This document shows, one piece after another, positions 12,442 to 14,360 of a stretch of DNA of 14,360 bases; positions within the stretch are counted from its first letter, which is position 1, and each line of letters begins with the position of its first letter. The stretch is from Sphingobacteriaceae bacterium (GTDB lineage: Bacteria > Bacteroidota > Bacteroidia > B-17B0 > Aurantibacillaceae). The notes under the pieces are model-generated. The model searched no databases, was not told the DNA's origin, and saw nothing but the letters and a program-made list of their open reading frames with translations. Location: the NCBI GenBank assembly GCA_023251695.1, contig JAHEYE010000002.1, forward strand, positions 1-14,360. Reading direction: 5' to 3'. The position numbers were made by a program, and so were the translations under genes.

Positions 12442-13755
12442 CTAGGCGGTTCTGTTAACATCCCATTGCTCGAGATAGTCGGCTATTTTACGGAGGAAGC
12501 TACCTCCCAAAGAGCCATCCACTACCCTATGGTCGTATGATAACGAGAGGAACATGAAATGACGGATTCCTATCAAATCGCCCTGTGGGGTTTCAATCAC
12601 AGCAGGCTTTTTCTTGATGGAACCCACAGCTAAAATGGCGACTTGAGGCTGGTTAATGATGGGGGTTCCCATAATGTTGCCGAAGTTACCTACATTAGAA
12701 ATAGTGAAGGTGCCACCCTGAATTTCGTCAGGCAGCAATTTATTAGCCCTTGCACGCGCTGCAAGATCGTTTACATGTTTGGTAATACCTAAAAGATTTA
12801 ACCCATCGGCATTCCTGATTACAGGTACAATTAAATTACCGCTCGGTAAAGCTGCCGCCATACCAATATTAATATTTTTACGCTTAATAATCTTTGTTCC
12901 GGTTTGGTCGACAGAAACATTTATCATTGGGAAATCGCGGATAGCTTTTACAACTGCTTCAATGAAAAGCGGAGTATATGTCAATTTTTCACCCTCACGT
13001 TTTTCAAATTCTTTTTTGTTTTTTTCTCTCCACATCACCAGATCTGTAACATCCGCTTCAACAAACGAAGTGACATGCGGTGATACATGTTTACTCATCA
13101 CCATATGATCGGCAATAAGTTTACGCATACGGTCCATCTCAATAATTTCGTCGCCCGCATTTACAGAAACTGCCGGTCTGTTAATAGAAATAGTTTCACT
13201 ACCACTAGTTTTCGCAGCACCGTTACTCTGAACGGTAGTACTTTGTTTATTCCTGTTTGGCAAATAGGCCAGAATATCTGCTTTTGTTACACGCCCGGCC
13301 TGACCGGAACCTTTGATGCCGTCTAACTCAACAAGTGTTACACCTTCTTCTTTCGCAATGTTTTTTACAAGGGGAGAATAAAATTTTTCTGATTTACTGA
13401 AATCAACATTTGCATGACTTGTAGTGACCGCTGCGGTTTTTGTTTCAGCCACAACAACTTCTTTTTTCACTTCAGGTGTGGTGGTCTTCGGAGTTTCCGA
13501 AACTTTTGCGCTTGCTTCAGAAGATATTTGGGCTATTACAGCTCCCACCTGAACAACGTCACCTTCTTTAAATAACTTTTTTACAAGGGTACCTTCAAAC
13601 GGCGAAGGAATTTCACTGTCCACTTTATCCGTCGCGATCTCCAAAATAGTTTCATCAACTTTAATGCTATCGCCTTCGTTCTTTACCCATTTGATGATGG
13701 TTGCTTCAGCAACACTCTCACCCATTTTCGGCATTATTAAATCAAATTGTGCCAT
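12442..13755 (-). CDS. Dihydrolipoyl acyltransferase, E2 of a 2-oxoacid dehydrogenase complex
   Basis: A 437-residue E2 enzyme. It moves the acyl group from the lipoyl arm to CoA and forms the core of a pyruvate, 2-oxoglutarate or branched-chain 2-oxoacid dehydrogenase complex. Residues 1-80 are a lipoyl domain with the lipoylated Lys at 44 (EIATDKVDSEIPSPFEG). A flexible Ala/Thr/Lys/Val linker follows. The peripheral-subunit-binding domain is at about 125-165 (YSPLVKNIAKEEGVTLVELD, GSGQAGRVTKADILAYL). After a second linker the catalytic domain (about 205-437) ends with LSYDHRVVDGSLGG, where H409 and D413 are the catalytic pair. The single lipoyl domain and MPKMGESVAEATI start suggest the branched-chain or generic Bacteroidota E2 type, but which acid is used cannot be settled. 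No E1 or E3 gene is in the window. The gene starts 71 bp after the phosphatase stop. Confidence 0.95.
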   Translation of the reverse strand: MAQFDLIMPKMGESVAEATIIKWVKNEGDSIKVDETILEIATDKVDSEIPSPFEGTLVKKLFKEGDVVQVGAVIAQISSEASAKVSETPKTTTPEVKKEVVVAETKTAAVTTSHANVDFSKSEKFYSPLVKNIAKEEGVTLVELDGIKGSGQAGRVTKADILAYLPNRNKQSTTVQSNGAAKTSGSETISINRPAVSVNAGDEIIEMDRMRKLIADHMVMSKHVSPHVTSFVEADVTDLVMWREKNKKEFEKREGEKLTYTPLFIEAVVKAIRDFPMINVSVDQTGTKIIKRKNINIGMAAALPSGNLIVPVIRNADGLNLLGITKHVNDLAARARANKLLPDEIQGGTFTISNVGNFGNIMGTPIINQPQVAILAVGSIKKKPAVIETPQGDLIGIRHFMFLSLSYDHRVVDGSLGGSFLRKIADYLEQWDVNRTA

Positions 13756-13803
13756 TTCATTTTTCTATCTGCGCTGCTAAATTAACTTATATCCTGCTTT
13801 ATG

Positions 13804-13811
13804 CAAAGTTA
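13804..13811 (-). promoter_or_regulatory. Candidate -7 promoter element of the E2 gene
   Basis: TAACTTTG on the minus strand matches TAnnTTTG exactly, 49 bp before the E2 ATG and just after the phosphatase stop codon. No good -33 TTTG is seen at the usual distance, so the gene may also be read through from upstream. Confidence 0.4.
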
Positions 13812-13826
13812 TTAGCGGCAATGTTT

Positions 13827-14360
13827 TTAAATTTTAATTCCAATAATCAAAATATCATCTACCTGCTCCAATTCCCCTCTCCAGTTTTCAATGGTTTCAT
13901 TTAAACGCTGACGTTGCTTATCGGCAGGTAATTTACTTGCGTCCAATAAAAGATTCCGGAAATTTCCGGCCATGAATTTTTTTCCTCTCGGTCCGCCAAA
14001 CTGATCCGCATAACCATCGGAGAAAATATAAACCATGTCGCCTTTCTGAAGATCAATTGTATTATTGGTAAATTTCCGTTTTTCACCTACAAAAGCTCCG
14101 ACAGGGAATTTATCTGCTTTGTACTGCATCAAATTTCCATCACGTATCACGTAGAGCGGATTAAATGCTGCAGCATAATGTAATTTCAGTTTTTTATAAT
14201 CCAAAGCGCAAAGTGTCATGTCCATTCCGTCTTTGGTTTGTTTTTCAGTAATACCAACGTGCAAGGTAGATGCCACACCTTCATTTAGTTTATCCATGAT
14301 CTCAGCAGGTGCATACAGATCGGTATTATTCACCGCGTCCTTCAACAAATTAGAACCCAC
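13827..14360 (-). CDS. SpoIIE-type PP2C serine/threonine phosphatase (C-terminal part)
   Basis: The last 178 codons of a protein whose start lies beyond the right edge. The first complete codon in the window is an internal GTG and not a convincing start. The sequence has the features of the PP2C-like SpoIIE/RsbU phosphatase domain: NLLKDAVN, GMDMTLCALDYKKLKLHYA, FNPLYVIRDG, FPVGAFVGE, LQKGDMVYIFSDGYADQFGG with the metal-binding Asp of DGYADQ, and the C-terminal QVDDILIIGIKI with its conserved DD. Such enzymes dephosphorylate regulators, often anti-sigma antagonists. In Bacteroidota they are commonly fused to N-terminal sensor modules such as TPR or 7TM domains. Which module precedes it here cannot be seen. 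Confidence 0.9.
   Translation of the reverse strand: MGSNLLKDAVNNTDLYAPAEIMDKLNEGVASTLHVGITEKQTKDGMDMTLCALDYKKLKLHYAAAFNPLYVIRDGNLMQYKADKFPVGAFVGEKRKFTNNTIDLQKGDMVYIFSDGYADQFGGPRGKKFMAGNFRNLLLDASKLPADKQRQRLNETIENWRGELEQVDDILIIGIKI

Overview
The window comes from a Bacteroidota (Bacteroidetes) chromosome. The evidence is AT-rich coding DNA, signal peptides ending before Gln, TAnnTTTG-type promoter elements with no clear Shine-Dalgarno sites, and typical gene families: an outer-membrane beta-barrel TonB-type receptor with a carboxypeptidase-regulatory-like domain, a PorE-like TPR/propeller/OmpA protein, a Reg_prop propeller and an ORF6N protein. The genus cannot be read from this sequence. Every convincing gene lies on the minus strand, so transcription runs from high to low coordinates.

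In transcription order from the right edge: the C-terminal part of a SpoIIE-type PP2C phosphatase (13827-14360, cut by the window); a 2-oxoacid dehydrogenase E2 acyltransferase (12442-13755); a PorE-like envelope protein (9736-12306) with a strong intrinsic terminator; an abutting pair, SAM-dependent methyltransferase and priA (9512-5919); an ORF6N-domain DNA-binding protein (5197-5736); a secreted seven-bladed Reg_prop propeller (3912-5066); a three-gene cluster of secreted unknown protein, ECF-type sigma factor and single-span membrane protein (3596-1357); and the N-terminal 341 residues of a TonB-dependent receptor-like barrel protein (1025 to the left edge, open frame throughout). The housekeeping functions (PriA replication restart, E2 central metabolism) are not obviously linked. 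The three-gene sigma cluster is the only set that looks like a regulatory unit.

The unusual content is palindromic repeat DNA. Four inverted pairs of small hairpin elements, laid out like REPINs, occur at 1149-1342, 3722-3880, 6925-7004 (inside priA) and 9603-9673. priA has also absorbed in frame a 15-bp repeat (x4), a 30-bp repeat (x6) that runs into a long hairpin element, and a CCCCGGACT/AGTCCGGGG hairpin, giving a 953-residue protein. The most striking signal is a matched pair of long palindromes at the ORF6N gene. One lies inside its reading frame (15-bp arms around one base) and one upstream of its promoter (15-bp arms around three bases). They share a 21-bp core in which the differences within the arms are symmetric, so each remains a palindrome. 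This suggests an autoregulatory operator pair or a mobile palindrome captured by the gene.
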